Shown in pieces: positions 1-11,772 of a stretch of DNA of 64,000 bases; the stretch's first letter is position 1; every line of letters starts with the position of its first letter. Source of the DNA: Charina bottae (Eukaryota; Chordata; Lepidosauria; Squamata; Charinaidae); NCBI GenBank assembly GCA_023362775.1, contig JALMGJ010000002.1, positions 105,971,981-106,035,980 of the forward strand, given 5' to 3'. Position numbers and translations under genes: made by a program. The notes below the pieces were generated by a model, which was not told where the DNA came from, ran no database searches, and saw only the letters and a list, made by a program, of their open reading frames with translations.

Positions 1-801
1 TCTGCTTGTTTATACATTTTCATAGTCCTGTTCTGTTACTAAACTAGAATGAAATGCAGAAAGCATATTTTAGTAGCTTGTTCATTTTTAAAATGAAATT
101 TACCAGAATGATAAGACTTAGAAACCATCAGTGGTTCTCAACCAGTTTTCTGGGTCACCTGGATTGCTTCAAGCATTTCTCAGTTGAGACCATCTCTAAT
201 AGTGGAAAAGATTCCCTGAAATACAAGCTTGCCATCCACCACTGTCAACCTTTCATTGCACTAGGCAATGAAATAGAGTGGCTTCAATGTGTTCCAGAGT
301 GTGTTCTTGTTCACACCAAAAATGATGTGTAATAGACAAACTAGCAGTCGACCTTAATTTAATATAAACCCAACATAACTTTGATTTTTTTTCACACTTG
401 GAAACCTCCTTTGGAGGGAGAATGTAGTATTTTATATAGGAAACATCAACATGAAGTCAACTGGAATTACTAAAAATTAAGCATGTCTGTGATTAGGCTA
501 ACATATGGGAAACAATTACAATAAGGAATTGTCTAATAAACAAATAGTTAGTCAAAGTTAAAGTTTATTTCAGTCAAAGACCAGTATAGAATGAAACAAT
601 TAACAAACTGTTTAAAAGTGAAAGAGGAGGAGGACCAGATATAAAACACCAGCTAAAGAAATAATACAGAATATTATTGTCACTATTATTATCAGTGTAA
701 GCTACATCTCTACAACTAAGTAATAGAATGTTATTTGTCTAAAACTAAGACATAGAACTAAAATTCTAAGATAGAAGTAGGTTAAAATAAAATAAAGTGA
801 C
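1..801. other. A+T-rich sequence, nothing recognised
   Basis: I see no conserved coding frame, repeat terminus or RNA gene here. Short open frames, such as the 92-codon one at 54-332, have no recognisable motif and fit chance openness. Confidence 0.5.
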
Positions 802-860
802 ATCTATCTATCTATCTACCTACCTACCTACCTACCTACCTACCTACCTACCTATCTATC
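802..860. repeat. (CTAT)n/(CTAC)n compound microsatellite
   Basis: Tetranucleotide units run uninterrupted, starting as CTAT, changing to CTAC in the middle and returning to CTAT at the end. This is a compound array produced by point mutation and slippage. Confidence 0.95.
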
Positions 861-884
861 CAGTGTTGTTCAAAAGTTAGCCAC

Positions 885-1425
885 AGTTATACTATATTGT
901 GGGATGGGGATAAATCAGCTTGAATCTTTTCTTACTAGCAGCATAATAGAATTTGGCAACATCCAGAGAGGTAGAGTCCCTTTGATCAGAAAGCAGAATT
1001 TGTATGTAGAAAGTATCAGAATGACTTGGGTATTTTACCAGGTTGAGGAGAAATGAAAAATATTCAGATATCTGTATAAAAGCAGCAGTACAGTAAAATG
1101 TGGGCAATAGATTCTATGGTGCCTCTATCACCTGGACATAATTGAGCAGCACATGGAATTTTTTAGTATCTGCCTCCCAAAATGACTGAAGGAAGAGCAT
1201 TAAATCGAGCCAGTGCTAAAGCCCTTCTCAGGTTGGATAATGTAGTATTGTTTAAGTACCTCACTAGTCTGAACATATCAAGTTGGCTGCTCGGGAAAAA
1301 TTTCCTGGGCAGTAGTGCCTGGTCTTGTTGTCCTTCCACATCCAAAATGTGTTGTGTTAAAATTCTCTTCGCTTGTTCATGTCCCAAAGAAAGGAGAGCC
1401 TCTTGTGAAAAGCCATAAAAGTGCA
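885..1425 (-). pseudogene. C-terminal remnant of a retroelement polyprotein
   Basis: On the minus strand an open stretch (1387 to 1163) encodes a segment with 'LSNLRRALALARFNALPS'. Beyond a stop it continues into a CPGD...HILLYC block that looks like a decayed zinc-knuckle (C..C..H..C). Blocks of this type lie downstream of the reverse transcriptase in some squamate retroelements. The reading frame has several stops. I cannot assign the clade. It may be a non-LTR element, judging from the knuckle followed by a short tail. No flanking termini were found. Confidence 0.4.
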
Positions 1426-1619
1426 GTTTATCAACGAGATATCACTTCCATCTAGCACTAAAATTGTCTGCTAATGTCAGGGGAGTCAATCCTATGGGGA
1501 AAAAATTAACTTCAGCCAGTATGTGAAAAAAATTAGTCAATTTTTTGTCTCAGTCTTAATTGATCCCGTTTCACAGCAGAAAGTGACATTAGAGACACAG
1601 TGTGGTACTTGGAAGATAA

Positions 1620-1866
1620 GAGCCAGTTTGGTCTAGTGGTTAAGGTGCTGGGCTAGAAACCAGGAGTCTGTGAGTTCTAGTCCCACCTCAGGCATGAAAG
1701 CCGGCTGGGTGACTTTGGGCCAGTCACTCTCTCTCAGCCCAGCTCACCTCACAGGGTGGTTGTTGTGGGGAAAATAGGAGGAGGAAGGAATATTAGGTAT
1801 GTTTGCCGCCTTGAGTTATTTATAAAAATAATAAAGGCGGGATAAAAATTAAATAAATAAATAAAA
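1620..1866 (+). mobile_element. tRNA-derived SINE with L2/CR1-like 3' tail
   Basis: The head starts GAGCCAGTTTGGT and has an RNA polymerase III A box (TGGTCTAGTGG, 1629-1639) and a B box (GTTCTAGTCC, 1674-1683). A conserved body follows ('GGCCAGTCACTCTCTCTCAG'). The 3' end is a LINE-like tail (GCCGCCTTGAG...AAGGCGGGAT) running into (AAAT)n. A second copy lies at 9644-9882. The tail resembles the 3' ends of L2/CR1-group LINEs in this window, which are the likely source of its reverse transcriptase. I found no convincing target duplication. Confidence 0.85.
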
Positions 1867-2583
1867 AAGTATGAAGCAACAGCTCTTAGATTAAAAGCAA
1901 ATGTTGGGAACTGATAGCCCATCAGATTTTGCTTACTTATATCCTCACCACTGGCCATACTGACTGTTCCTGCTGGGAGTTACAGTTCAGCCACCCCAAA
2001 TGCCACAAGTTCCCTACCCATCAGGAAATTCCAGTGATAGTGTAGTTAAGATTATAGAATAATACCACAAGAGACAGGGAAGAAATGAAATAGTTAGAGT
2101 GATAAATTGGTGGTGAGGAAACCATTATTGATGATTTGGATTATAGAGAAAAAAAAACCTTTTTATTGATTAGCTATCAATCTTAAGGATGACATAAGGA
2201 TGGATGATTGTGGCAATAGCAGAATTCAAAATTTCATGGATGGATTTCAGAAAGAATAAAGTTATTATTGATAGTATATGGAAGTTCATAGTACAGTAAT
2301 TTCAGATGTAAGTCCATTATAACACAGAATGAAACTGAAGAAAAAATAAATGTTAAGATCATTCCCCAAATCATTATTCTTGATTTCCTGAAGACAGATG
2401 AGAGGCACAAGATAAGTACTATGAAAATGATAATTTTGATTTTTAACATACAGTGCTTTTTCTGTAAAATCGGTAAGGCAGATTTTTCTGTAAAATCTGG
2501 AAGGGCACTTACGTTTGCCATACTTGTATAGACAGTAACAGATTTTACTTTATCAATTTTGTTATGTGCAGACCTTTGGAGAA
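1867..2583. other. Unique A+T-rich sequence
   Basis: Nothing recognised. A 141-codon minus-strand open frame (2659-2234) crosses the boundary of the next repeat and has no family motif, so I treat it as chance. Confidence 0.4.
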
Positions 2584-2594
2584 GTGAGAACTGT

Positions 2595-4340
2595 GACTTC
2601 CAGTGGGGACATGGCAGACTGAACAGCTGTTCTCGCGGGGTCACGGGCAGAACTGACAACGCAGCGTGTTTTTTGGGGGGGCTCAGGCAGGCTTTTCCTG
2701 AAGCCCTGGAGTGTTTTCACGGACAGAAAACGCTCGGAATCATCCCATTTGCCCTCCAGAATGGTGACTTGCAGCCAGAGGATCGTAAACAGCGTTTGCA
2801 CTAATCTGATAAGAGCCGCTGGGAGGCTAGGATGTCACCATTTCCAAGCCGTGCTGTAGCCTTAAAGGGACACTAAGACCAACCACCCCATTTCTAAATC
2901 ACCCAATTTTTAAGTTTTTAAGTTTATGTACCCTAAGAGAGGCTTTCTATGTCAAGGAGAAGAAATCTCTCTTGGCGCTTATTGTTATTTTTGGGATTAA
3001 TTAAAAAAAATGTTTTCGCTTGTTTCCCATCTAAATATTAAGGAGGACTAGAAGTAACTATTTGTCTCTCTGTTATTATTTTTCTACTGAATTTAAATAT
3101 TTTAATATTTTCCTACACGTTGAAGCTTCTGCTTTGAACCTTTAGCTTTCTGTTGCTACTTTCTCTGGGAAACTGCCTGTTACCAGACTCTCACTTTCAT
3201 AAACAACTTCTGAAAACTTTCCATTGTCTTCTACTTTCGCCAGTTAAGTATCTAGGGGGCACCATAATTTACTATGTGAGACATGGAAGATTTCAAGCAG
3301 ACTCTCTCAGAGTTCCATCGAGACCTCAAATAGATCCTTTTGGATTCTTGTCAAGTTATTATTCAAGATATTCGGGACATTGTGGAAAACATTAGTTTTA
3401 AAATGTGTCATCTGGTCGTGGATGTTATGGAGGAAGTTGAGGAATTTAACAATCATAGAAATGGCTCTACTAACAGCGCGATTGAGGCTTTTGATGAATT
3501 GTCAGATGACCGAGCAGTCGACTCAAAGAAATTAAAGGAACAGGCTAAATTACAAACTATAAATGGAATCGTCTTTCTGATAGAATGTTATGGGAAGGAA
3601 GTGGTTGTTATCTATGGTTGGTTTTCTGCTGAGAAGTCGGAGTTGTTAAGGGCAGTTGGGCTCTTTGATCTTTCTGTGAAAAATGCCTTGTGTTTATTGT
3701 GGAGATATGTGAATGCTTTGCTCTATTTTGAAGTGGGGTAAGGGTTTGAGAATGTTTATCTGGATTGCTTTTAAGGTATATTTGATGTCATTTTTCTGTA
3801 ACAATTTGGATTAATAATAATAAGGTAAATAATAAATGCTTGGTTTTGGGTTTAATATGGTTAAGATTGTTATAATGTTAGTACTATTAATTATAAGGGC
3901 AGAAAATTTATATGCTTTTTAGTTTGATTCTTATTATAGTTGACAGAAATGTATAGAATAGTGGTAGGAAGGAATATAATTAAATAAGTGTTGTTTTTTG
4001 GGGGGGAGTTGTTTAGGAGGTTTATATATTTTCTTTTTCTTTTAATATAAGGGGAGGGAGTGATTGTATTTAGTGATTTTTATAATGTGCTAATGGAATG
4101 ATTTATAGAAATAATGTGATTTTGGTTTAAGATAGAGTAAGGGATTAATTGTGGGAAATTGTCATATATTCTTGGTGTTTAAAGTCGGAAGTCACCTCTT
4201 TATGTAATCTTTAAAAAAATCTTCTTGTGTTTCTACACCTTTTTAGTTTTCTTTTCTTTTTGTAGTTTTTTTGCTTTTTTGTAGTTTTTATTTTTGCTCT
4301 AAACTTAATAAAATTCTTATAAAAAGAGAGAGAGAGAGAG
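2595..4340 (+). mobile_element. Complete L1-like non-autonomous element (HAL1-like), copy 1
   Basis: The element is flanked by an 11-bp near-identical target duplication, GTGAGAACTGT (2584-2594) and GTGACAACTGT (4341-4351). It starts GACTTCCAGTGGGGACATGG, like the CTTCCGG-type starts of L1 5'UTRs, and carries a ~690-bp leader. One ORF of ~152 codons follows (3283-3741). The 3'UTR ends TTAATAAAATTCTTAT plus (GA)n. That 3'UTR shares TTTATAGAAATAATGT (4102-4117) with the L1 3'UTR at 7350-7365. There is no reverse transcriptase or endonuclease, so it was presumably mobilised by L1. A second, 3'-truncated copy lies at 43481-44700 in inverse orientation. Confidence 0.7.
3283..3741 (+). pseudogene. 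ORF of the L1-like non-autonomous element, one stop
   Basis: The frame begins ATG GAA GAT TTC and would encode about 152 residues. It carries a single in-frame TAG after residue 16, where the other copy has glutamine. It then runs open to TAA after 'FEVG'. Alignment by eye with the copy at 43553-44017 is almost colinear, with roughly 60% identity. Shared blocks include 'HRD.K.IL.DSCQV', 'DIVEN', 'KMCHLV', 'KLK', 'LFD' and 'YVNAL.YFEV'. The N-terminal third is amphipathic and could form a coiled coil. I see no nucleic-acid-binding motif. Function is unknown. Confidence 0.6.
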
Positions 4341-4351
4341 GTGACAACTGT

Positions 4352-4814
4352 GCTAATTCACTACTTTCAGACTACAATGCATAAACCTTTGCAGAGAGGC
4401 CCAGAGCAAAAATTATACAGATTTGTACATACTCAGTGGCATTGTGTGTCTATGTCTGCCTATGGGTGCTTGAGAGAAAAAGTAAATCTTAGTTAATAAA
4501 TAAGGGATGGGTATAAGTTGCGTTCCAAAGTGAGCCTTGTGTGTTCCAGGTTTCATCACAACAAAATGCTGATGCTCAGACAAATTCCCAAAACATGCAG
4601 TTTGTTTCAAGCCACAAACATTTAAAAAAACTGCTTTGATCATGCAATACTTGGCACATCCCCCATCACTGTTGGGTCAATCACTAATTTTAAAGGTGCT
4701 TGTCTCTCCCATGAACTTTTCCTTACCAATACAAGCCTTACCATAACTCCCCAGCTAACACTATTTTCAACCTCAGACAATGAAAGGATTCCCTTACACC
4801 TTGTGAAATTTTAG
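4352..4814. other. Unique sequence, nothing recognised
   Basis: It lies between the 3' target duplication of the L1-like element and the truncated 5' end of a Bov-B copy. No recognisable feature. Confidence 0.4.
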
Positions 4815-6144
4815 TAATGAGCATACCAAAAAAGGGAAGCACTAAAGAATGTTCAAACTATCGAACAGTGGCACTTATTTCACATGCCAGTAAGGTAATG
4901 CTCAAGATCTTGCAAGGTAGACTCCAGCAATTCATGGAGCGAGAATTGCCAGATGTACAAGCTGGGTTTAGAAAAGTCAGAGGAACTAGACACCAAATTG
5001 CCAATATCCGCTGGATAATGGAGAAAGCCAGGGAGTTTCAGAAAAACATCTATTTTTGTTTTATTGACTATTCTAAAGCCTTTGACTGTGTGGATCATAA
5101 CAAATTGTGGCAAGTTCTTGGTGGTATGGGGATACCAAGTCATCTTGTCTGCCTCCTGAGGAATCTGTATAACGACCAAGTAGCAACGGTAAGAACAGAG
5201 CATGGAACAACGGACTGATTTAAGATTGGGAAAGGAGTACGGCAGGGTTGTATACTCTCACCCTACCTATTCAACCTGTACGCAGAACACATCATGCGAC
5301 ATGCTGGGCTTGAGGAATCCAAGGCTGGAGTTAAAATCGCTGGAAGAAACATTAACAATCTCAGATATGCAGATGATACCACTTTGATGGCTGAAAGCGA
5401 GGAGGAGTTGAGGAGCCTTATGACAAAGGTGAAAGAAGAAAGTGCAAAAGCTGGGTTGCAGTTAAACCTCAAAAAAACCAAGATTATGGCAACCAGCTTG
5501 ATTGATAACTGGCAAATAGAGGGAGAAAAAGTGGAGGCAGTGACAGACTTTGTATTTCTAGGCACAAAGATTACTGCAGATGCAGACTGCAGCCAGGAAA
5601 TCAGAAAACGTCTACTTCTTGGGAGGAGAGCAATGGCAAATCTTGACAAAATAGTTAAGAGCAGAGACATCACACTGACAACAAAGGTCCACATAGTTAA
5701 AGCAATGGTATTCCCCGTAGTAACCTATGGCTGCGAGAGCTGGACCATAAGGAAGGCTGAGTGACGGAAGATAGATGCTTTTGAACTGTGGTGTTGGAGG
5801 AAAATTCTGAGAGTGCCTTGGACTGCAAGAAGATCAAACCAGTCCATACTCCAGGAAATAAAGCCAGACTGCTCACTTGAGGGAATGATATTAAAGGCAA
5901 AACTGAAGTACTTTGGCCACATAATGAGAAGACAGGATACCCTGGAGAAGAAGCTGATGCTAGGGAAAGTGGAAGGCAAAAGGAAGAGGGGCCGACCAAG
6001 GGCAAGATGGATGGATGATATTCTGGAGGTGACAGACTCAACCATTGGGGAGCTGGGGATGGTGACGGCCGACAGAGGGCTCTGGCGTGGACTGGTCCAT
6101 GAAGTCACGAAGAGTCGGAAGTGACTGAACGAATAAACAACAAA
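4815..6144 (+). mobile_element. Bov-B/RTE LINE, 5'-truncated, diverged lineage
   Basis: The copy starts inside the fingers of the reverse transcriptase ('SIPKKG') and runs to the 3' end of the element. It ends with the Bov-B-type terminus CACGAAGAGTCGGAAGTGACTGAACGAATAAACAACAA (split here: CACGAAGAGTCGGAAGTG, then ACTGAACGAATAAACAAC). It then passes into a (TAGTG)n tail. Its C-terminal domain differs clearly from the nearly identical copies at 24.1, 27.3 and 43.1 kb, so it is a separate and older lineage. Confidence 0.85.
4817..6124 (+). pseudogene. Bov-B/RTE reverse transcriptase, two stops
   Basis: One continuous frame of ~435 codons with only two in-frame TGA codons (5216-5218 and 5762-5764). 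They fit Trp to stop and Arg to stop transitions. RT landmarks in order: 'KKGSTKECSNYR', 'DVQAGFRK', 'IDYSKAFDCVDH' (palm Asp), 'GVRQGC.LSPYLFN', and 'RYADDTTLM' with catalytic YADD at 5366-5377. After the RT come 'FLGTKITAD', 'YGCESWT', 'FGHIMRR' and 'RGRPRARWMDD', the C-terminal domain typical of RTE-clade proteins. It ends at 6122-6124. The upstream endonuclease is lost to 5' truncation. Confidence 0.85.
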
Positions 6145-6177
6145 ATAGTGTAGTGTAGTGTAGTGTAGTGTAGTGTA
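6145..6177 (+). repeat. (TAGTG)n tail of Bov-B copy
   Basis: Pentanucleotide TAGTG repeats directly follow the Bov-B 3' terminus, consistent with a tail made and extended during target-primed reverse transcription. Confidence 0.9.
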
Positions 6178-6970
6178 TAAGCATGTTGCAGAATGCTTTT
6201 CTTCAATAACTGAGCAACCTCCTCTAAGGTTAGGGATATAAAACCAGAGGGCAGGGCCTCCAGGCAAGGTTTTTAAGCCAGGTTTCAAATGAGAAAAGAC
6301 ATGGCTTCCAGGCAAGCTTCAACACAGGATCTGTCTTTCTTAGGAATGCTATTTGGGGATTTTTGCCAAATTTGCTGTGAAATACTCCTCTTGGCTAAGA
6401 TTATCTTCTACTTATTATTATTGTCCCCTAAGGTGCAGTGGATTCTGTAGCAGGCAAATTTTGGATCTGTTAGCATACTCACAGCTTAAATCTTGCAATA
6501 TGTACTAGCATTTTCTGTATCTAGTGGGAAAGAACAGAAAAGACTTTTACAATAAAGCTTTACTTTTAATTAAAATACAGTTTTATTCTCCATTATCTCT
6601 TTTTCCCCATTATTCTAATCTAATATGAACTATCCATCTATGAACAATTAACCCAAGTTCTGATACATGTAAGTATCAGATATCTCTGCTTTTACAGAAA
6701 AGCAGTACAAGGAGCTTTACCTTTATTTAAAAGCATCACTGTATATTTAAAAGCATCTCTTAAGTATTCTGAATTTGTTACTTGTATGTATGTGCCATAT
6801 AGACAGTAATATCTTAGATAATACTGAACTTCACAGAGGATATATTCAAAAACAAATATTATTATATTACTATACTATACTACTATAGATATATTACATT
6901 AGGAGATAGTTTATATCAGATAATACTGCTAAAATTTTAATATAATAGCATTCTTAATACTGATTTTTAC
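6178..6970. other. Unique A+T-rich sequence
   Basis: No coding or repeat signal recognised. The second half is strongly A+T-rich. Confidence 0.4.
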
Positions 6971-7339
6971 TAGGCCAAGAAATTATGGGACCATATATGT
7001 GCTATGATCCAAAAGATTCTTAAAGTGGATATACAGTTGAAACCAGAACTGTTTCTCTTGGGTTTGATGGATAAACAGCTTGAGAAGCAGTATGAGACTC
7101 TGCTTTTACACATGATAACAGCAGCAAGACTTTTATATGCACAAAGATGGAAAGATCCACAAATCCCCACAATGGAAGAATGGATGGTTAAATTAATGGA
7201 ACTGGCACAAATGGCTAAGTTAACAGTACTGATAAGAGAAAATACCGTGTCTGGATTTGTTTCTACTTGGAAACCATTTTTGGACTATTTGCTTGTATCT
7301 GAAAAAAATAAAGCTTTAATTTTGGGTTTTGATGATTAA
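6971..7339 (+). pseudogene. L1 ORF2 C-terminal fragment
   Basis: It is open to TAA at 7337-7339 with no internal stop, although everything upstream (endonuclease, RT) is missing. An ATG at 7004 sits inside the fragment and is not a genuine start. The segment aligns in style with the fragment at 28730-28957, the equivalent C-terminus of another L1 copy. Confidence 0.75.
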
Positions 7340-7486
7340 ATGGTTTGATTTTATAGAAATAATGTTACTAAAGGTTTAATTAATGGTAAGAGATTACATT
7401 TGTATAATATGCTTTTATAACTGTGTTGGAGAAGGTCAGAAGTTATTTTCTTTCTATATTTTCTATCTCTGCACTTTTATAGTTTT

Positions 7487-8350
7487 TCTTTTTATTTATT
7501 TATTTATCAAATTTCTATAACCGCCCATCTCCCCCTCAAGGAGGGACTCTGGGCAGTTCACAACATAATATCAATAAAATACAATAAAAACAACAATAAA
7601 AAATATAAATACAATAAAAATATAATAAAATCCAAGTGGTAGGTGGTTCTTACAGTGACGTTAAACATATTTAAAATATTTGAGATATTTAAGGCGGCTC
7701 TAGGGAATCAGCCATCCCCAGGCTTGACCACTTCCCTTTTTGCCCCAGGTGAGATCACAGAGCCAAGTTTTTAATTTTTTCCTGAAGTCCAGGAGTGAAG
7801 AGGCCTGTCTTATCCCTGGTGGGAGGATGTTCCATAGGGCAGGTGCTACTGTAGAGAAGGCTCACCTCCGGGACCCCGCTAGATGGAATTCTTTCATAGA
7901 GGGGGTCCGCAGCATGCCCTCTGAGCAAGATTGGGTGGGACGGGATGATGTAATGAGGATGAGGTGGTCCCTCAGATAACCTGGTCCCATGCCATGTAGG
8001 GCTTTAAAGGTGATAACAACACCTTGAATTGGACCCAGAAGCAAACTGGTACCTAATGCAGCTCACGGAGCAGAGGTGTTATGTGTGACGATCTTGGTGC
8101 ACCTAAAACTGCCCATGCAGCCGCATTCTGTACCAGCTGTAGCCTCCAGATATTCTTCAAGGGTAGCCCCATGTAGAGTGCGTTACAGTAGTCTATATGG
8201 GAGACAACCAGGGTATGATTGACTGTTCGAAGGGCCTCTCGGTCAAGGAAAGGGCATAACTGGCGCACAACATAAAGTTGAGCAAAGGCCCTCCTGACCA
8301 CGACTGCCACCTGCTCTACGAACAGGAGTCATGAGTCCAAGAGGATCCCC
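7487..8350 (-). mobile_element. L2/CR1-group LINE, 3' part
   Basis: Read on the minus strand, the 3' terminus is GCCCAGAGTCCCTCC...GATGGGCGGTTATAGAAATTTG plus (AAAT)n, at the low-coordinate end. The upstream C-terminal coding region includes 'VVRRAFAQL', 'SHIDYCNALYMGLPLK' and 'LQLVQNAAA' (about 8310-8053). Further downstream are 'FKALHGMGPGYLRDHLI' (about 8044-7950) and a terminal 'FHLAGSRR' block, in shifted frames. It interrupts an L1 3'UTR and so postdates it. Confidence 0.85.
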
Positions 8351-8447
8351 AATTTCTTAATTTCTTTTAGTTCTGTATTCTATATTTTCTGTATTCTATC
8401 TTTTGTATTTTACTTATACTTTGAAAATCAATAAACTTCTTTAAAAA

Positions 8448-9643
8448 TACTGTTTTCTACTCTCTTGTTAATAGGACCTTATCACCAGTGGTTTACAAGT
8501 GTTAGGGATGTATGGAAGAAAGGAGCAAGACAAACCCAACTGACAGGTCCATGATAGTTCAGTCTGGGTTTGTCCTTAACACAGGGCATTCATTTTCCTC
8601 TTACTACTAAAAAAAAAAGGGGGGGGGAAGGAAGATATTTCACAATAACCTTTTCAGAAATACACTTGCACACAGAGTTCTATGATTTCTGTCTGCAAGA
8701 TGACACTGGTAAACTATGATAAATAGTTATTTACTAGAGAGCAAATGAAGAGTGTATTGGAAAGTTAATACATACAAAGAATTAATGCACCAAACATTTT
8801 GTCATTCTTTGCATAGATAGTAGACTGACCAGATGAGTTGCATACCTGCTGTTCCTGCTGCTCATTTGCTCACTGTTGATGGACAACTTGAAAGCCCCCT
8901 TCTGTATCTTCAGACCAGGCCTGGCTTGAATTATCCTTTAAATGGAGGACTATGAAGTATATGATAATGGTATATGACCATTCTTTTGCTCCTCACTTCA
9001 GTCTGTAGGGCAGAAACCCTAGAACAGACTCCTTCTGTCAGACATTCAACACATCTGGAAAGCACTAGATTGTGGAAGGCTGCCCTATACATATTTGAAA
9101 CCAAATGGATTTATTGATGAATGCATATACCTACATAGCACATTGTTTTTCCAACAGTACAAACCTAGATAGATTAAGTCACCCTCTGCTTATTTTGAAG
9201 TGGCAGTGGAAGTAAATAAAAATATGTGGGGGCAATTTTTTCTCTTCAAAAGGAAATATATGATCTAGTTCAATCCCTGATCAGCATTCCTCTTCCCTGT
9301 GGAAATAGCATTTAAAATACTGTGTTTATCTGAAGGAAGGAATCTGGATTTGAGACTCTTCTCCTCAAAAGGAAAAGGCCACATCCAGCTTCCCAGCTTC
9401 TCAATCTCGGCTTTCCAACTCAAGCTGAAACCAATCCTATTACCCCAGAAAATGTCTCTTATTCAGACTAATCTTAAAGGCATTTATGTTTTGCAGCATG
9501 GATGTCTGCCACCATTTACCCCTCAAGCAAATTTGTTTGTTTTCAACTGTTTCTGCTAGTGGGAACATCCCAACATAAAAGTCTTTGAATATTAACTGAG
9601 GTAATTATTTCTTCAGGTCAACTAAAATCCCACAAATTTACAT
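8448..9643. other. Unique sequence
   Basis: Apart from a short A/G homopolymer tract near 8608-8632, nothing is recognised. An 86-codon plus-strand open frame at 9299-9559 has no motif and I do not call it. Confidence 0.4.
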
Positions 9644-9882
9644 GAGCCAGTTTGGTCTAGTGGTTAAGGTGCTGGGCTAGAAACCAGGAGACTGAGAGTT
9701 CTAGTCCCGCCTTAGGCATGAAAGCCGGCTGGGTGACCTTGGGCCAGTCACTCTCTCTCAGATCCAACTCACCTCACGGGGTTGTTGTGGGGAAGAGAGG
9801 AGGAGGAAGGAGTATTTGGCATGTTCGCCGCCTTGAGTTATTTATAAAAAATAATAAAGGCGGGATAATAAATAAATAATAA
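9644..9882 (+). mobile_element. tRNA-derived SINE with L2/CR1-like tail, copy 2
   Basis: It has the same head (GAGCCAGTTTGGTCTAGTGG), body (GGCTGGGTGACCTTGGGCCA) and tail (GCCGCCTTGAG...AAGGCGGGAT plus AAAT units) as the copy at 1620-1866. The two are close to identical in the head. Pol III A and B boxes are retained. Confidence 0.87.
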
Positions 9883-11764
9883 ATGTGTGGGGAAGAAGAT
9901 GTATAACTCTGGTGCTTGCATGTTAACTATACATTCAGAAAAAGAAACTTGATTGATCCTGCTTCTTGCTTCTGTTCTTTTGTATACAATATAAAGTTAC
10001 CTTTCTGACTACAAAACAATTAAATTATAATCAAGTTGAACTGAAAAGTATACAACAGTAGCTACAGTGATAAAGAATAATCATAATATCATCTGTAGGG
10101 AAACAATGAAGAAATAAATGTGGCCAGTCACACTGAAAGGCAGATGGAGAATTCATGGGGAATCAGCTATTATCATATCAGCATCATTTTTATTTAAAAC
10201 ATACAGGAAGTTTTTAAAATAATTTGTGAAGTTCACTGAATATTTCTAAAGTTCCCAACAGTCTCCACCCAAAAACAAAAAAAGAAAACCACCGCCTATT
10301 TTAAGATTAAAAATGGAACCAGTTGGGAAGTTTAAGATAGTTACAATATTGCAAGTAGCAAAGAAAAATTGTAAGTATCAGTGCAGCCTCCCTGACATTA
10401 AAGTAGAGAAGAAAATAAAATCAACAGAAATATGAGATGTGGAATTAATTTGCCTTCAAATACTAAATGTAATGAATCTTTTGCTCATTTCTGGATTTCT
10501 TGAGGACAACTTAATACTAAACAACTTTACTATATTACTTAATTCATTTTATATTTTAATGCTCCTGCAAACAACAAATTATGCCATAATCAGTTGAGGG
10601 TAATATAAGCAAACAGGATTGAAAACTGTTTTGGATTTAAAAACTAAATCCAAAGATTTAGTTTTAAAAACTAAAAGATTTGGATTTAAAAACTAAATCT
10701 TTGTATTATGCACAGCCTTTGTGGCAGTTTCCAACAATGGATTAGAAAGCTTTTTTTTAGCTACTCTCAGTTACTAAACAGTGAGAAATCATCACTACTT
10801 ATTTATTAAAAGGAGCACAAATCTAACAGGTCATATTATTATTATTTTCCTTCTTACAAGTGAGGAGGAAATAACTGAATAGTTAATAGTGTGACTTACT
10901 TTCCTTTCCTCCACCATCCCCTTTTTCTTTTCAAAAGGAGCCACATATTCTGATATAAATTTCATTGACAATTTGTGTTTGCTTAAACTTCCTTGGAATC
11001 GTTTTCATATTGAAAATTAACACACAAATCTTAACTCCTTTTTTTGACTTTAGCTGCTTACTGCAGCAAATGTCACAGTAAAGAGCAAACAACTTTGGTG
11101 TATAGTCTACGGATTGAAAAGGAAAACCAATATGGGAGAAGGGTATTAAAAATATAATGTAGGGGGTTGCAAATATTTAAATCTGGATCATTAAATCTAT
11201 GGTGGTATTTCCTTTTATATTTAATTACTCTGAATTCAGTGAAAAAAAATCAAATAACTGATAAAGGAATAGAATGACTGGACAAAAGAAAATTCACAGA
11301 TGTGCAGCTAGACTATACAGAAACATTACTTAACTGTCTGAGAAGATACTTTAAAATGTCTTTAGAGAGCTGCCTATGCTATAGGAATCAATGGAGAAAG
11401 CATGAATTTAAATATCTGGGTTTTAATGTATTTGTAACAATATTTAGATGTAGGTCTCAGTTGTGATATACCCCAAATCACTTCAAAAAATAACTCTAGA
11501 GTATAATGTTGTTGCTTATGCAACTTATTTTAACTTCTTGTGGTTTCTCAAGGCTGCTATAATCTATGTAATTACTATTTCACAAGGACCAATCTGATTG
11601 GGCAGAACATTCCAGCATCTCCCCTAAGAAAGAACACAGTGCGGTCATTCGTGTACACTAAAGACTGACAGAGGAGGGGAAAATGGGCATGCACAGATGA
11701 CCCACTCTCATATACCCTGATGCATCCAGGTACTTATAAATATCTTCTGGCCTTTAGTGTGAAA
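9883..11764. other. Unique A+T-rich sequence
   Basis: No gene or mobile-element terminus recognised. At about 10630-10705 there is a small A+T-rich cluster of direct and inverted copies of GATTTAAAAACTAAATC-like units, probably from replication slippage. Confidence 0.4.
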
Positions 11765-11772
11765 ATCTACAA

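Larger units (their letters stand above)
6971..8447 (+). mobile_element. L1 3' end split by an L2 insertion
   Basis: The last ~120 codons of L1 ORF2 (to 7339) are followed by a 3'UTR that is interrupted at about 7486 and resumes at about 8350. It ends with a polyadenylation-like AATAAA (8430-8435) and an A-rich tail. The ORF2 segment begins 'AKKLWDHICAMIQKIL' and contains 'ITAARLLYAQRWKDP' and 'KLMELAQMAKLT'. These are typical of the C-terminus of vertebrate L1 ORF2p. The copy is strongly 5'-truncated. Confidence 0.75.

Noticed and set aside
1620..1700. Functional tRNA gene
   Set aside because: A and B boxes are present, but the rest does not fold as a tRNA and the unit continues into a SINE body and LINE tail. 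The same applies to 9644, 27642, 42075, 50918 and 52776.
5263..6315. Antisense frames of 114-196 codons over the Bov-B copy
   Set aside because: Shadows of the plus-strand RT frame, whose motifs are unambiguous.
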